Notes under the pieces: model-generated
What the model saw: the letters and a program-made list of their open reading frames with translations, nothing else
The model's database searches: none
Told to the model about the DNA's origin: nothing
Program-made: the position numbers and the translations under genes
Assembly (NCBI GenBank): GCA_028870845.1
Contig: JAGWOR010000023.1
Coordinates: 1-41,570, forward strand
DNA: 41,570 nucleotides
Source: Gammaproteobacteria bacterium
Lineage (GTDB): Bacteria; Pseudomonadota; Gammaproteobacteria; Natronospirales; REEB76
Direction: 5' to 3'
In this document: positions 9,201 to 17,228 of the stretch, in pieces
Numbering within the stretch: the first letter of the stretch is position 1
Layout of the letters: each line of letters opens with the position of its first letter

Positions 9201-9277
9201 TGGTGGCTACGGGTGGACTCGAACCACCGACCTCAGCATTATGAGTGCCGCGCTCTAACCAGCTGAGCTACGTAGCC
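9201..9277 (-). tRNA. tRNA-Met (CAT anticodon), elongator type
   Basis: The 77-base minus-strand gene encodes the CCA end. The acceptor stem GGCTACG pairs with CGTAGCC, the D-arm has AGCTCAGCTGGTTAGAGC, the anticodon loop is CTCATAA and the T-loop has GTTCGAGTC. The first acceptor base pair is G-C, unlike the mismatched initiator tRNA, so it is the elongator (a tRNA-Ile2 precursor with lysidine is a remote alternative). Its own promoter lies at 9301-9329. Confidence 0.93.
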
Positions 9278-9300
9278 ATGGGAAAATTGGGAGGGCGCTG

Positions 9301-9329
9301 ATTCTCGGTTTTCCTGCCTTGCAAGTCAA
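9301..9329 (-). promoter_or_regulatory. sigma-70 promoter for tRNA-Met
   Basis: On the minus strand a -35 TTGACT and a -10 GAGAAT are separated by 17 bases. A GC-rich discriminator (CAGCGCCC) follows, typical of stringently controlled stable-RNA promoters. The tRNA begins 23 bases after the -10. Confidence 0.7.
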
Positions 9330-9406
9330 GGATTTAGCCGTGTTTCCACACCCGGCGTACACTGGCGCGTATTGTCCCCAAGGGACGTTCCCAGCGGAGC
9401 ATGAAA

Positions 9407-9829
9407 ATGAACGGCAAGCGCGTATTCATCGGCATGATCGTGGGCGGCGTGGCCTGGACCATCTGGAGCATGACCGTCAACATGGGGTTTCTGAAAAGTG
9501 TTTATATGGCTGAGCAAGCCTCCGGACATCTTTTGACCCAACCGCGTTACGGGCTATCTGCATTCATGATCACCTGGATCGTGGTTTTATTCCTGTTGTC
9601 GGGAGTGGCCGCCCTGCTGTATGCCGCAGTCCGTAAAAACTGGGGTGTGGGTCCGAAATCCGCCCTCAAGCTGGGAGTGCTGTTGGGATTCGTCGCCGGT
9701 TTTCCGGTTAATTTCAGCATCACATCCTGGGTGCCGGTCACGCGCACCGTGGCCCTGTGGTGGTCGCTGGACATGTGGGTGGGCATGATCATCGCCACCC
9801 TGGTGGCGGGCTGGCTATATAAAGATTAG
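9407..9829 (+). CDS. small four-helix membrane protein of unknown function
   Basis: The 140-residue product has four hydrophobic stretches (about 7-28, 50-73, 84-105 and 112-136) and a short charged C-terminus (WLYKD). No catalytic motif or family is recognised. Two in-frame ATGs exist at 9401 and 9407. A GGAG at 9396-9399 is 7 bases from the second but only 1 from the first, so 9407 is chosen. It stands alone between tRNA-Met and ychF, which converges on it. Confidence 0.75.
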   Translation: MNGKRVFIGMIVGGVAWTIWSMTVNMGFLKSVYMAEQASGHLLTQPRYGLSAFMITWIVVLFLLSGVAALLYAAVRKNWGVGPKSALKLGVLLGFVAGFPVNFSITSWVPVTRTVALWWSLDMWVGMIIATLVAGWLYKD

Positions 9830-9890
9830 CGGCGGATCTGATTCGCTGCGGCTCTGCAGCAAACCAAGCCCAGGTTTCTCAGGGCCGCCG

Positions 9891-10982
9891 TCAGACATTG
9901 AAGCGGAAGTGCATGACGTCGCCTTCCCGAACTTTGTAGTCCTTGCCCTCCAGGCGCCACTTGCCGGCTTCGCGGGCCCCGGCCTCGCCCTGGTATTTAA
10001 CGTAGTCCTCATAGGCCACCACTTCCGCGCGGATGAAGCCTTTCTCGAAATCCGAATGGATCACGCCGGCGGCCTGGGGCGCGGTAAACCCCTGGTGTAT
10101 GGTCCAGGCGCGCACTTCCTTGGGCCCGGCGGTGAAATAGGTTTCCAGCCCCAGCAGCTTGTAGGCCGCGCGGATCACCCGGTTCAGTCCGGGCTCGGCG
10201 AGGCCCATGTCCTTGAGAAACTCGGCCTTGTCGGCCTCCTCCAGTTGGGCGATTTCCGCCTCCATGGCGGCGCACACCGCCACCACTTCCGAATGCTCGC
10301 TGTCCGCGATGCTCCGGACTTTGTCCAGCATTGGGTTGTTTTGAAACCCGTGCTCATCCACATTGGCGATGTACATGGTGGGCTTGAGAGTGAGCAGCCC
10401 GTATTCCTTCACCAGTGTTTGCTCCTCGGCAGTCAATCCCAAGGAACGCGCCGGTTTCGCCTGATCCAGCTGGCTTTTTAACGCCTCCAGCACCTTCTGC
10501 CGAGCCAGCGCTTCCTTGTCGCCGGATTTGGCCGTCCGGCCATTGCGATCCACGGCCTTGCTTACGGCCTCCAGGTCAGCCAGCGCCAATTCCGTGTTGA
10601 TGGTTTCGATATCCGAGCCCGGGTCCACCTTGCCGGATACGTGCGTCACATCGTCATTCTCAAAGCAGCGCACCACATGGGCAATGGCATCGGTCTCGCG
10701 GATATGGGAAAGGAACTGGTTGCCCAAGCCCTCGCCCTTGGATGCACCGGCCACCAGTCCGGCGATATCCACGAACTCCACCGCCGCCGGAATGATTTTC
10801 TGCGGTTGCACGATGGCCGCCAGTTCCTGCAAGCGGCCATCCGGCACCGCCACCACGCCCACGTTAGGATCGATGGTGCAGAACGGATAATTTTCCGCAG
10901 CAATACCCGCTTTGGTCAGCGCGTTAAAAAGCGTGGATTTGCCCACATTCGGCAGGCCTACGATGCCGCACTTCAAGCTCAT
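9891..10982 (-). CDS. ychF: redox-regulated ATPase/GTPase YchF (Obg family)
   Basis: The 363-residue product equals the usual YchF length. The P-loop is GLPNVGKST at the N-terminus, switch region [17 protein letters not shown] is present, and the base-specificity motif reads NVDE instead of NKxD, which is why YchF prefers ATP. The C-terminal TGS-like domain ([13 protein letters not shown]) is complete. It binds ribosomes and affects stress and translation. The ATG overlaps the pth stop by four bases, giving tight coupling to pth. Confidence 0.97.
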   Translation of the reverse strand: MSLKCGIVGLPNVGKSTLFNALTKAGIAAENYPFCTIDPNVGVVAVPDGRLQELAAIVQPQKIIPAAVEFVDIAGLVAGASKGEGLGNQFLSHIRETDAIAHVVRCFENDDVTHVSGKVDPGSDIETINTELALADLEAVSKAVDRNGRTAKSGDKEALARQKVLEALKSQLDQAKPARSLGLTAEEQTLVKEYGLLTLKPTMYIANVDEHGFQNNPMLDKVRSIADSEHSEVVAVCAAMEAEIAQLEEADKAEFLKDMGLAEPGLNRVIRAAYKLLGLETYFTAGPKEVRAWTIHQGFTAPQAAGVIHSDFEKGFIRAEVVAYEDYVKYQGEAGAREAGKWRLEGKDYKVREGDVMHFRFNV

Positions 10983-11629
10983 TTGCCGTCCGCCTGGTTC
11001 CCGCTCCCATGGCCGGCGGAATCTTTGCGATAGCGGCGCGGCTCCACGCCGCGGCTATGAAGCTGCTGCATGGCCTTTTCCAGGCTGCCTGCCGCGATCA
11101 GCGGCATGGCAGTGATGGCCGCGCCAACCGCTTCCATGATGCTGGACTGGTCCTGCTCGCTGGCCCGCTGCAGCACATAGTCGATAACATCCGCACCCGA
11201 TGGCGGACGGCCAATTCCAAAACGCAGGCGTGGAAAATCTTCTCCCAAATGTTGGATGACATCACCCAGGCCATTGTGGCCGCCGTGACCGCCGCCCTGT
11301 TTCAATCGCACACTGCCCACCGGAAGGTCCAGGTCATCATGTGCCACCAGGATTGCCTGCGATGGAAGCTTCAAATACGCCGCCATGGCCTGCACCGCCT
11401 GGCCGCTGCGGTTCATGTAGGTATCCGGCTTCAGCAGCCGCAGTTCATGCCCGTCCAGCTTAATGCGGCAAACTTCACCGCTGAATTTTCGTTCATGCCG
11501 GTAGCTGCCGCCGTGGGCGCGCGCCAGCGCATCCACAAACCAGAAACCGGCATTGTGGCGAGTCAAAACGTAATCGGCCCCGGGATTGCCGAGGCCGACC
11601 ACGAGCTGGATGGGAACGGAAGTGGTCAT
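10979..11629 (-). CDS. pth: peptidyl-tRNA hydrolase
   Basis: The 216-residue cytosolic enzyme releases the peptide from prematurely dropped peptidyl-tRNA. Key residues are visible: Asn in GLGNPG, catalytic His in TRHNAGF, Asp in HDDLDLP, and the GGHGGHNGL loop. The last ~20 residues beyond the usual end are Arg/Gly/Ser rich. The GGAG just before the ATG is only 1 base away, an awkward ribosome site. A terminator-like hairpin lies between it and rplY, so its expression may depend on read-through. Confidence 0.96.
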   Translation of the reverse strand: MTTSVPIQLVVGLGNPGADYVLTRHNAGFWFVDALARAHGGSYRHERKFSGEVCRIKLDGHELRLLKPDTYMNRSGQAVQAMAAYLKLPSQAILVAHDDLDLPVGSVRLKQGGGHGGHNGLGDVIQHLGEDFPRLRFGIGRPPSGADVIDYVLQRASEQDQSSIMEAVGAAITAMPLIAAGSLEKAMQQLHSRGVEPRRYRKDSAGHGSGNQADGK

Positions 11630-11651
11630 GCTCCGAGGAAAAACAAACGAT

Positions 11652-11675
11652 CACCGGCCCGCTTGCGGGCCGGTG
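11652..11675 (-). terminator. terminator or attenuator hairpin between rplY and pth
   Basis: An 11-bp perfect GC-rich stem (CACCGGCCCGC with GCGGGCCGGTG) has a TT/AA loop. On the minus strand it is followed after a few bases by TTTGTTTTT. It begins 5 bases after the rplY stop, so it can end most rplY transcripts and reduce pth-ychF expression. Confidence 0.65.
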
Positions 11676-11680
11676 CACGC

Positions 11681-12520
11681 TTATTTCTTGTCCTTGCCCT
11701 TGTCGGCTCCAGCAGCCGGCTTGCCAGCCGGCGCAGCCGCAGGGGCGCCTTTCCCAGATGCGGCGGGTGCGCCCTTGCCGGCCGCGGCAGCCGGGGCGGC
11801 GCCTTTGCCCGCAGGGGCCTTGGCATCGGCAGCCGGTTTGCCTTCGCCTGCGGGTGCCGGAGCCGCGCCTTCGGCCGGGACCGCAGCAGCACCTTCGGCG
11901 GCCGCCGCAGCTTCCGCCACCGGCTCCTCCTCGACCGTGATGCGCGGATGATGGATGGCCACCACCGGCAGGTCGTGCTCCTCGCCGTAGGCCAGCTGCA
12001 CGATGCGCACGCCTTCGGGCAATTTAAGATCGGAAAGATGCAGCGAGTGGTTGAGTTCCAGATTGACGACGTCCACATCGATGTACTCGGGCAGGTAACG
12101 CGGCAGGCAGGCGATTTCCACCTCAATCAGGTTGCGTGACACCACGCCGCCCTGCTGCTTGACGCCAACGGCATCTTTCTCGCCGAGGAAATGCAATGGC
12201 ACGTGCACGCGGATTTCCACGTCGTCCTTCACGCGCAACAGATCCAGGTGCATGATCACCGGTTTGGCCGGGTGGCGCTGCAGGTCCTTCACGATGGCCT
12301 GATGTTCCTGGTCACCGACCTTGATCTTGAGCACGTGGGAATAAAATGCCTCGTATGACAGGTTGTTGCGCAATTCGTTGTGATCGAAAGCCAGTTCCAC
12401 CGGCGGTTCACCCGCTCCGTAGAGGATTCCCGGCACTTTGCCCGAACGACGCAGGCGGCGGCTCGCACCTTTCCCCTTGTCGTTGCGTGCTTCAGCGCTC
12501 AGATTGAAACTGATAGCCAT
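11681..12520 (-). CDS. rplY: 50S ribosomal protein L25 (CTC form) with long Ala/Pro/Gly/Lys tail
   Basis: The protein binds 5S rRNA in the central protuberance. The L25 domain spans residues about 5-95 (RNDKGKGASRRLRRSGKVPGILYG, then KDLQRHP) and the TL5/CTC beta domain about 100-195. From about residue 203 to 279 the sequence becomes low complexity: first Glu/Ala, then Ala/Pro/Gly/Lys with repeated GKGAPAA units, ending in KGKDKK. Tails occur in the CTC family, but this one is about 75 residues. A GGAG-type site precedes the ATG. The gene lies 110 bases after prs. Confidence 0.95.
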   Translation of the reverse strand: MAISFNLSAEARNDKGKGASRRLRRSGKVPGILYGAGEPPVELAFDHNELRNNLSYEAFYSHVLKIKVGDQEHQAIVKDLQRHPAKPVIMHLDLLRVKDDVEIRVHVPLHFLGEKDAVGVKQQGGVVSRNLIEVEIACLPRYLPEYIDVDVVNLELNHSLHLSDLKLPEGVRIVQLAYGEEHDLPVVAIHHPRITVEEEPVAEAAAAAEGAAAVPAEGAAPAPAGEGKPAADAKAPAGKGAAPAAAAGKGAPAASGKGAPAAAPAGKPAAGADKGKDKK

Positions 12521-12630
12521 GTTGTATATCTCCAGTTAAGTTAACAAACGCCTCCCCGCGACCAGGTTCGGCTCCCATAATCATCGCCGGCCCGGCACCC
12601 GTGTGCCAGAAATCAGCAGGCCAGCGACTC

Positions 12631-13584
12631 CTAATCTATGTAGAGGGACGATACTGACTCTTCGTCACTCACGCGGCGCATGGTTTCTGCCAGCAGTTCC
12701 GCGATGCTCAATTGGCGTATCTTGCTGCAGGTCGATGCCCTGCCCCGCAGCGGTATGGTGTCCGTTACCACCAGCTCGTCCAGCGCCGAAGCCTCAATGT
12801 TGTCGATGGCCTTGCCCGACAGCACCGGGTGGGTGATGTAGGCCAATACCTTGGCCGCGCGCTGTTCTTTCAAGGCCCCGGCCGCCAGGCACAGGGTGCC
12901 GGCCGTGTCCACCAGGTCATCGACAATCACGCAGGTTTTACCTTCCACCTCGCCGATGATATTCATCACCTGGGCTTCATTGGGCCGTGGACGGCGCTTG
13001 TCGATGATCGCCAAATCCGCATCATCCAGTCGTTTGGCCAGAGCCCTGGCCCTGACCACACCGCCCACATCGGGAGATACCACGATCAGGTTCTTGAACT
13101 TCTGTTTCCACATGTCGCCCAGCAATACCGGCGATGCATATACGTTGTCCACCGGGATATCGAAAAATCCCTGAATCTGGTCGGCGTGCAGATCCACCGT
13201 CAGCACGCGGTTGATGCCCGCGGATACCATCATGTTGGCCACCAGCTTGGCGCTGATCGGCACGCGTGCCGCCCGCTGGCGGCGATCCTGGCGCGCGTAG
13301 CCGAAATAGGGCACCACCGCGGTTATGCGCGCCGCGGATGCCCGCCGCAAAGCATCCGCCATCACCAGTAATTCCATGAGGTTGTCGTTGGTTGGCGGAC
13401 ATGTGGACTGCACGATGAAAACATCGCGCCCGCGCACATTCTCCATCAATTCCAACGCCACTTCGCCGTCACTGAACCGTCCCACCTGGGCCTTACCCAG
13501 GGACAAATGCAGATGGTTTGCAATCCTGCCGGCCAGTTGCGGGTTGGCATTGCCCGCGAACACCATCATGCTACCTGTTGCCAC
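12631..13584 (-). CDS. prs: ribose-phosphate pyrophosphokinase
   Basis: The enzyme makes PRPP from ribose 5-phosphate and ATP in the cytosol, feeding nucleotide, His and Trp synthesis. The 317-residue product has the N-terminal [15 protein letters not shown], the catalytic flexible-loop [14 protein letters not shown] region (usually K/R-rich), the metal-binding [13 protein letters not shown] signature, and the PRPP loop [16 protein letters not shown] at 13584 is preceded by AGGAGAGG. The first Met codon would be 13569, so the product could be five residues shorter. It follows tRNA-Gln on the same strand. Confidence 0.96.
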   Translation of the reverse strand: MATGSMMVFAGNANPQLAGRIANHLHLSLGKAQVGRFSDGEVALELMENVRGRDVFIVQSTCPPTNDNLMELLVMADALRRASAARITAVVPYFGYARQDRRQRAARVPISAKLVANMMVSAGINRVLTVDLHADQIQGFFDIPVDNVYASPVLLGDMWKQKFKNLIVVSPDVGGVVRARALAKRLDDADLAIIDKRRPRPNEAQVMNIIGEVEGKTCVIVDDLVDTAGTLCLAAGALKEQRAAKVLAYITHPVLSGKAIDNIEASALDELVVTDTIPLRGRASTCSKIRQLSIAELLAETMRRVSDEESVSSLYID

Positions 13585-13702
13585 CGCGCCCTCTCCTGTC
13601 TGTCGTGCCTAACCCAACGGCAATCTCTGCGATCCGGGGTGTTGGCGATTCCTGTGCCTCATCCGCAACCGGCAAGTCACTGCAAAATCATTCTGGCTGG
13701 GG

Positions 13703-13722
13703 TGCCCGGATTATTCCGGGCA
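13703..13722. other. perfect 8-bp hairpin in the tRNA-Gln to prs gap
   Basis: TGCCCGGA and TCCGGGCA enclose a TTAT loop. It lies downstream of tRNA-Gln on the minus strand without a U-run. It may be a processing or pausing structure. The rest of 13585-13839 shows only a second short GC hairpin and no gene. Confidence 0.4.
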
Positions 13723-13839
13723 TCCTGCCCTCCACCCCTATGGGGCCCGCCTTCGGCGGTTCATGTGTTCCAGACAAATTTGTCGAACCTTCCGGGTTCT
13801 CATCCTGGCGCAAGCAATAGCCCATGCATGATTCAAACT

Positions 13840-13914
13840 TGGCTGGGGCGCCAGGATTCGAACCTGGGGATGGCGGGATCAAAACCCGCTGCCTTACCGC
13901 TTGGCTACGCCCCA
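13840..13914 (-). tRNA. tRNA-Gln (TTG anticodon)
   Basis: The 75-base gene with encoded CCA has acceptor TGGGGCG pairing with CGCCCCA, D-arm AGCCAAGCGGTAAGGC, anticodon loop TTTTGAT and T-loop GTTCGAATC. It lies between ispE (6 bases before) and prs, the same place as in Pseudomonas, and probably shares the ispE transcript because no separate promoter is evident. Confidence 0.95.
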
Positions 13915-13920
13915 TTTACC

Positions 13921-14781
13921 TTACCGGTTGTCTTCCACCACCAGCCGGTCCAGCAGGGGTGAGCGATTTCGGCCCCGGGCAACAAACCCACGCCACTTGC
14001 CTGGAAGTTCCTGCATCGCCGTGCGTGCCGTGCTTTCCCGGGCATAGGCGCCGAACACACATGCACCGGAACCGGTGAGGCGCGCCGGTACCCGCTGGCC
14101 TAGCCAATCCAGGGCTTCTGCTACGGCCGGATGGCGCAGACGTACCAGCGGCTCGAAATCATTGCGGGTGGCGCCCGCATAAAAGCTGGATATTGTGATT
14201 GGCGGAGAATTTCGTGTCAAATCATGCGCCTGGAACATCTCACGGGTGCTGACTTTACAGGGTGGCTGAACCACAAGAAACCAGGTTTCTGGCAGCTCCA
14301 CAGGCTGGAGTAATTCACCGATGCCCTCGGCCCAGGCAGTCTGGCCGAGCACGAACAACGGTACATCCGCCCCCAGTTCCTGCCCCAGGCGCATCAGTTC
14401 CTGCTGGCTCAATCCCGTTTGCCAGAGATGGTTCAGAGCCACCAGCGTGGTGGCGGCATCGGAACTGCCGCCGCCCAGCCCGCCGGCTTCGGGCAACTGC
14501 TTGCGGAGATGAATGGCGATTCCCCGCCGGCCGGCAGATCGTGACTGCAACAGCCGGGCCGCGCGCACCACCAGATCGTGCTCTTCAGGAATGTGCTGCA
14601 GTCCCCCGGTCCTGAGGATACGGGCATCGCTGCGCAGCTCAAAATCCAAAACGTCGCCATAATCCAGCAGCTGGTACAGTGTCTGCACCAGGTGATAGCC
14701 ATCCGCGCGCCGTCCGGTGACGTGCAGGAACAGGTTGAGTTTGGCTGGTGCCGGCCAGCCGCGGCTGCAGCTGTCTATCAT
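13921..14781 (-). CDS. ispE: 4-diphosphocytidyl-2-C-methyl-D-erythritol kinase
   Basis: The GHMP-fold kinase is the fourth step of the MEP isoprenoid pathway (ATP-dependent phosphorylation of the 2-hydroxyl). The 286-residue product has the N-terminal PAPAKLNLFLHV, the DGYH motif, the glycine-rich ATP loop PEAGGLGGGSSDAATTL (residues about 92-108), and motif TGSGACVFG near the C-terminus. The frame is open to 14817, but the ATG at 14781 overlaps the lolB stop as ATGA and gives the usual length, so it is preferred. Confidence 0.95.
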   Translation of the reverse strand: MIDSCSRGWPAPAKLNLFLHVTGRRADGYHLVQTLYQLLDYGDVLDFELRSDARILRTGGLQHIPEEHDLVVRAARLLQSRSAGRRGIAIHLRKQLPEAGGLGGGSSDAATTLVALNHLWQTGLSQQELMRLGQELGADVPLFVLGQTAWAEGIGELLQPVELPETWFLVVQPPCKVSTREMFQAHDLTRNSPPITISSFYAGATRNDFEPLVRLRHPAVAEALDWLGQRVPARLTGSGACVFGAYARESTARTAMQELPGKWRGFVARGRNRSPLLDRLVVEDNR

Positions 14782-15410
14782 GGGGGATGTGTATGGGCTT
14801 GCGTGCCTACGGGCCATATCCGCCAGTCATTAACAGCCACTTTTATGCGCACTATGCCATGCGATATCAAAAGCCTGGTCGGCAGATCTGTGCCGTCGAA
14901 GCTGGCGTAGTCCTGGTAGTCCACCTGCCAACCACGCTGCACAAGCACCACCAGATGGCCCCGGGCATCCACGCTCTTGGTAAAGGCCCCTCTCGGATCC
15001 GGCAGGCCCAACATCCAGTAGCGCATACTTAGTATCGGCAGCGGTATATGCAGGCGTTCGCTGAAATCCTGTTGAGGATTTGTGCTGATGAAATTGTCGC
15101 CGCGTGAACTGCGCACCCATAAGGCATCGGCATCGCCCTGTACCAGCAGGGAACCGGCGCCGAAAGGGCCGCGGAAACTGAAGGTCAGCTGCCGGCCGCG
15201 CTGAATCCATTCCATGGAGCCGCTGCCCCCTTGCTTGCCATTGATGATTCCCACGCGTCCCTGAAGCTCCCAATCGGTAATTTTCTGCAGTTGCTGACTC
15301 CGATTCTGCCAGGCAGCTTCGTTTGGGGCGCCACTGGGCGGGGCTCCCGGGACACTGGCGCACCCGGTAATTGCCAGAAGGCTGGCAAGCAATAGCACTC
15401 TGGTATTCAC
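14778..15410 (-). CDS. lolB: outer-membrane lipoprotein receptor LolB
   Basis: The last Lol-pathway component takes lipoproteins from LolA and inserts them into the outer membrane. The 210-residue product has a lipoprotein signal (NTRVLLLASLLAITGC) with Cys as the lipidated residue, then WELQGRVGI, GSLLVQGD and a C-terminal half-barrel typical of LolB. A GTG at 15410 overlaps the preceding TPR gene stop (GTGA) and places the signal peptide correctly; upstream in-frame Mets would bury it. Overlaps on both sides show operon coupling. Confidence 0.93.
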   Translation of the reverse strand: MNTRVLLLASLLAITGCASVPGAPPSGAPNEAAWQNRSQQLQKITDWELQGRVGIINGKQGGSGSMEWIQRGRQLTFSFRGPFGAGSLLVQGDADALWVRSSRGDNFISTNPQQDFSERLHIPLPILSMRYWMLGLPDPRGAFTKSVDARGHLVVLVQRGWQVDYQDYASFDGTDLPTRLLISHGIVRIKVAVNDWRIWPVGTQAHTHPP

Positions 15411-17089
15411 GGAAATAACCGCTCGCCGATTTTGATAAGCGCTGCGTTCCCCGGGTGCTGCTGCATTGCGCCGCTCCAGATTTGATGCGCTTCCTGTTTG
15501 TTGCCACTCGCCCACAGCGTCTCAGTCAGGTGCGCAGCTACCTCCGGGTCAGGCGTTTTTGCATATGATTTACGCAGATAATCCAGGGCCTGCGGGTAGT
15601 TACCCAGCCGGAATTCCACCCAGCCCATGCTGTCGATGATGGCGGGATCATCCGGCTTTAATTTCAGGGCTCTGGTGATGTAAGCGCGTGCTTCCAGGTA
15701 ATTTCCGGAGTGCTCTGTCATCACATAGCCGAGTGCGTTAAGCGCATCCGCATCATCCGGTTCCCGGGACAGGACTTCGCGCAGGTCGGATTCGGCAGAC
15801 TCTGGGTCTCCGCTGCTATCCCGCAGCAGCGCGCGCGTGTACAGCAGGTCCGTATTGCCGGGGTTTTCCAGCAAGCCCTGGTTTAATACCACCAGAGCCG
15901 TATCATTATCACCGTGATCGCTGAAAAGCTCAGACTCAGCGATGCGCAACTGCACACCGGCATCGGGATCCAGGATAACGGCGTCATCCACGGTTTTCCT
16001 CGCGTTTCCCATATCTCTCTGCAGCAGGAAGATGCGCGCAATACTGATTTGCGCGGCCAGCCATTGGCTGCCGCCGTTCACCTGCCGGTACCAGTGCAGG
16101 GCCTGGTCATAGTGCCTGGAAAGTTCGTAGCTATCGCCAAGAAAAAACCTGGCTTCATTTTCACGCTGCCCGGTTTTGAGCAGGCGGGTAAAATAATCCG
16201 CGGCGGCTCTCAGAGCGTTACCCTGCAACGCCAGTAGTCCGAGCGAATACAGGGCATCGGGCTGATTCGGGTCTTGCCGCAGGACAGCGTCGAATTCCGC
16301 CTGCGCCAGCGGCAGTTGCTGAGACCCGACCAGGAGCGCGGCATAAGCCAGGCGCAAACTGGTGTTGGACGGTTGTGCAAGGGTGCGTGTTTTAAGTAGC
16401 TGCAGGGCTTTTTTGCTGTTGCCCAGGGCCAGCAATGCGTGCGCCTCCAATACCGCGGCCTGATCCAGGCGCGGCTGAAGTTCCAGCGCACGCCTGGCTT
16501 CATCCGCAGCCATGCGTGGCTGGTTAAAGTGCATGGCCAGCTGCGCTAACGCAAAATGCGCCTGCGCTGAACCGGGATCGTCCGCCACCAGTTTTTGCAT
16601 CACCGGCAGACCTTGATTGACGCTGGTTTCCTGGCCCAGCAGGCTGGCGATGAGCTGCAGATTCTCGCCGGCGGTATCCGCCAGCAGTTTTTTGAATTCA
16701 GCGACAGCCGCGTCCGTGTTGCCCAGACGGGCATTGAGAACCGCCTGGTAATGCCTGGCAGCGGCATCACCAGGCGCCAGCTGCAGCCACCGGTGGGTTA
16801 CTTGCATTGCAAGCGGATCATCGCCACTGCTGTATGCCAGTAGCGTCGCAAACTGCGCCAATGCCGGATCCTGGCTGAGTTGCGCCGCATCCGCGTACTG
16901 ATGTACGGCTATTTGCGCTGCACCGCGTTGCAAAGCCAATTCACCCATGAACACGTGGAAAGTGAGCGCCTGCCCGAGGCTGGAAATTTCGCCTGAGGCA
17001 TGATTCGTCGGCGGCTGCGCCGGATGCATCGCGCAGCCGGCCAATACCAAGGCCGCGCATACGAGAGCGCTATGAAAGCTGTTCTTCAT
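15407..17089 (-). CDS. TPR-repeat lipoprotein upstream of lolB
   Basis: The 560-residue protein has a signal peptide with lipobox LAGC (N-terminal ~20 residues). About ten or more tetratricopeptide repeats then fill the rest, with recurrent W/L-G-Y/A-F-x-x-A-P patterns (DALYSLGLLALQGNALRAAADY, DALNALGYVMTEHS, IIDSMGWVEFRLGNYPQA). It resembles the TPR protein next to lolB in Pseudomonas, a probable scaffold in the periplasm or at the outer membrane; no enzyme motif is visible. ATG 17089 fits the signal peptide, whereas the frame extends uselessly to 17386 across the hemA promoter region. Confidence 0.88.
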   Translation of the reverse strand: MKNSFHSALVCAALVLAGCAMHPAQPPTNHASGEISSLGQALTFHVFMGELALQRGAAQIAVHQYADAAQLSQDPALAQFATLLAYSSGDDPLAMQVTHRWLQLAPGDAAARHYQAVLNARLGNTDAAVAEFKKLLADTAGENLQLIASLLGQETSVNQGLPVMQKLVADDPGSAQAHFALAQLAMHFNQPRMAADEARRALELQPRLDQAAVLEAHALLALGNSKKALQLLKTRTLAQPSNTSLRLAYAALLVGSQQLPLAQAEFDAVLRQDPNQPDALYSLGLLALQGNALRAAADYFTRLLKTGQRENEARFFLGDSYELSRHYDQALHWYRQVNGGSQWLAAQISIARIFLLQRDMGNARKTVDDAVILDPDAGVQLRIAESELFSDHGDNDTALVVLNQGLLENPGNTDLLYTRALLRDSSGDPESAESDLREVLSREPDDADALNALGYVMTEHSGNYLEARAYITRALKLKPDDPAIIDSMGWVEFRLGNYPQALDYLRKSYAKTPDPEVAAHLTETLWASGNKQEAHQIWSGAMQQHPGNAALIKIGERLFP

Positions 17090-17228
17090 GGGGGTTTGGG
17101 CACTGAATCCCGCATATCCACTATACTCCCATGGGGCCCCGGACCACAGGCATGTCCGGCTCCAGGCGCTTGTTAGGACGCCGGGATTCCCCCAAAATCC
17201 GCATATTCTGCACGACCCAGACGTCCCA

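Noticed and set aside
11009-12139. 376-codon plus-strand frame over pth and rplY
   Set aside because: It is antisense to two certain genes, and its Ala/Arg-rich end mirrors the low-complexity tail of L25.
12712-13371. 219-codon plus-strand frame over prs
   Set aside because: It is a shadow of the prs coding frame with no family resemblance.
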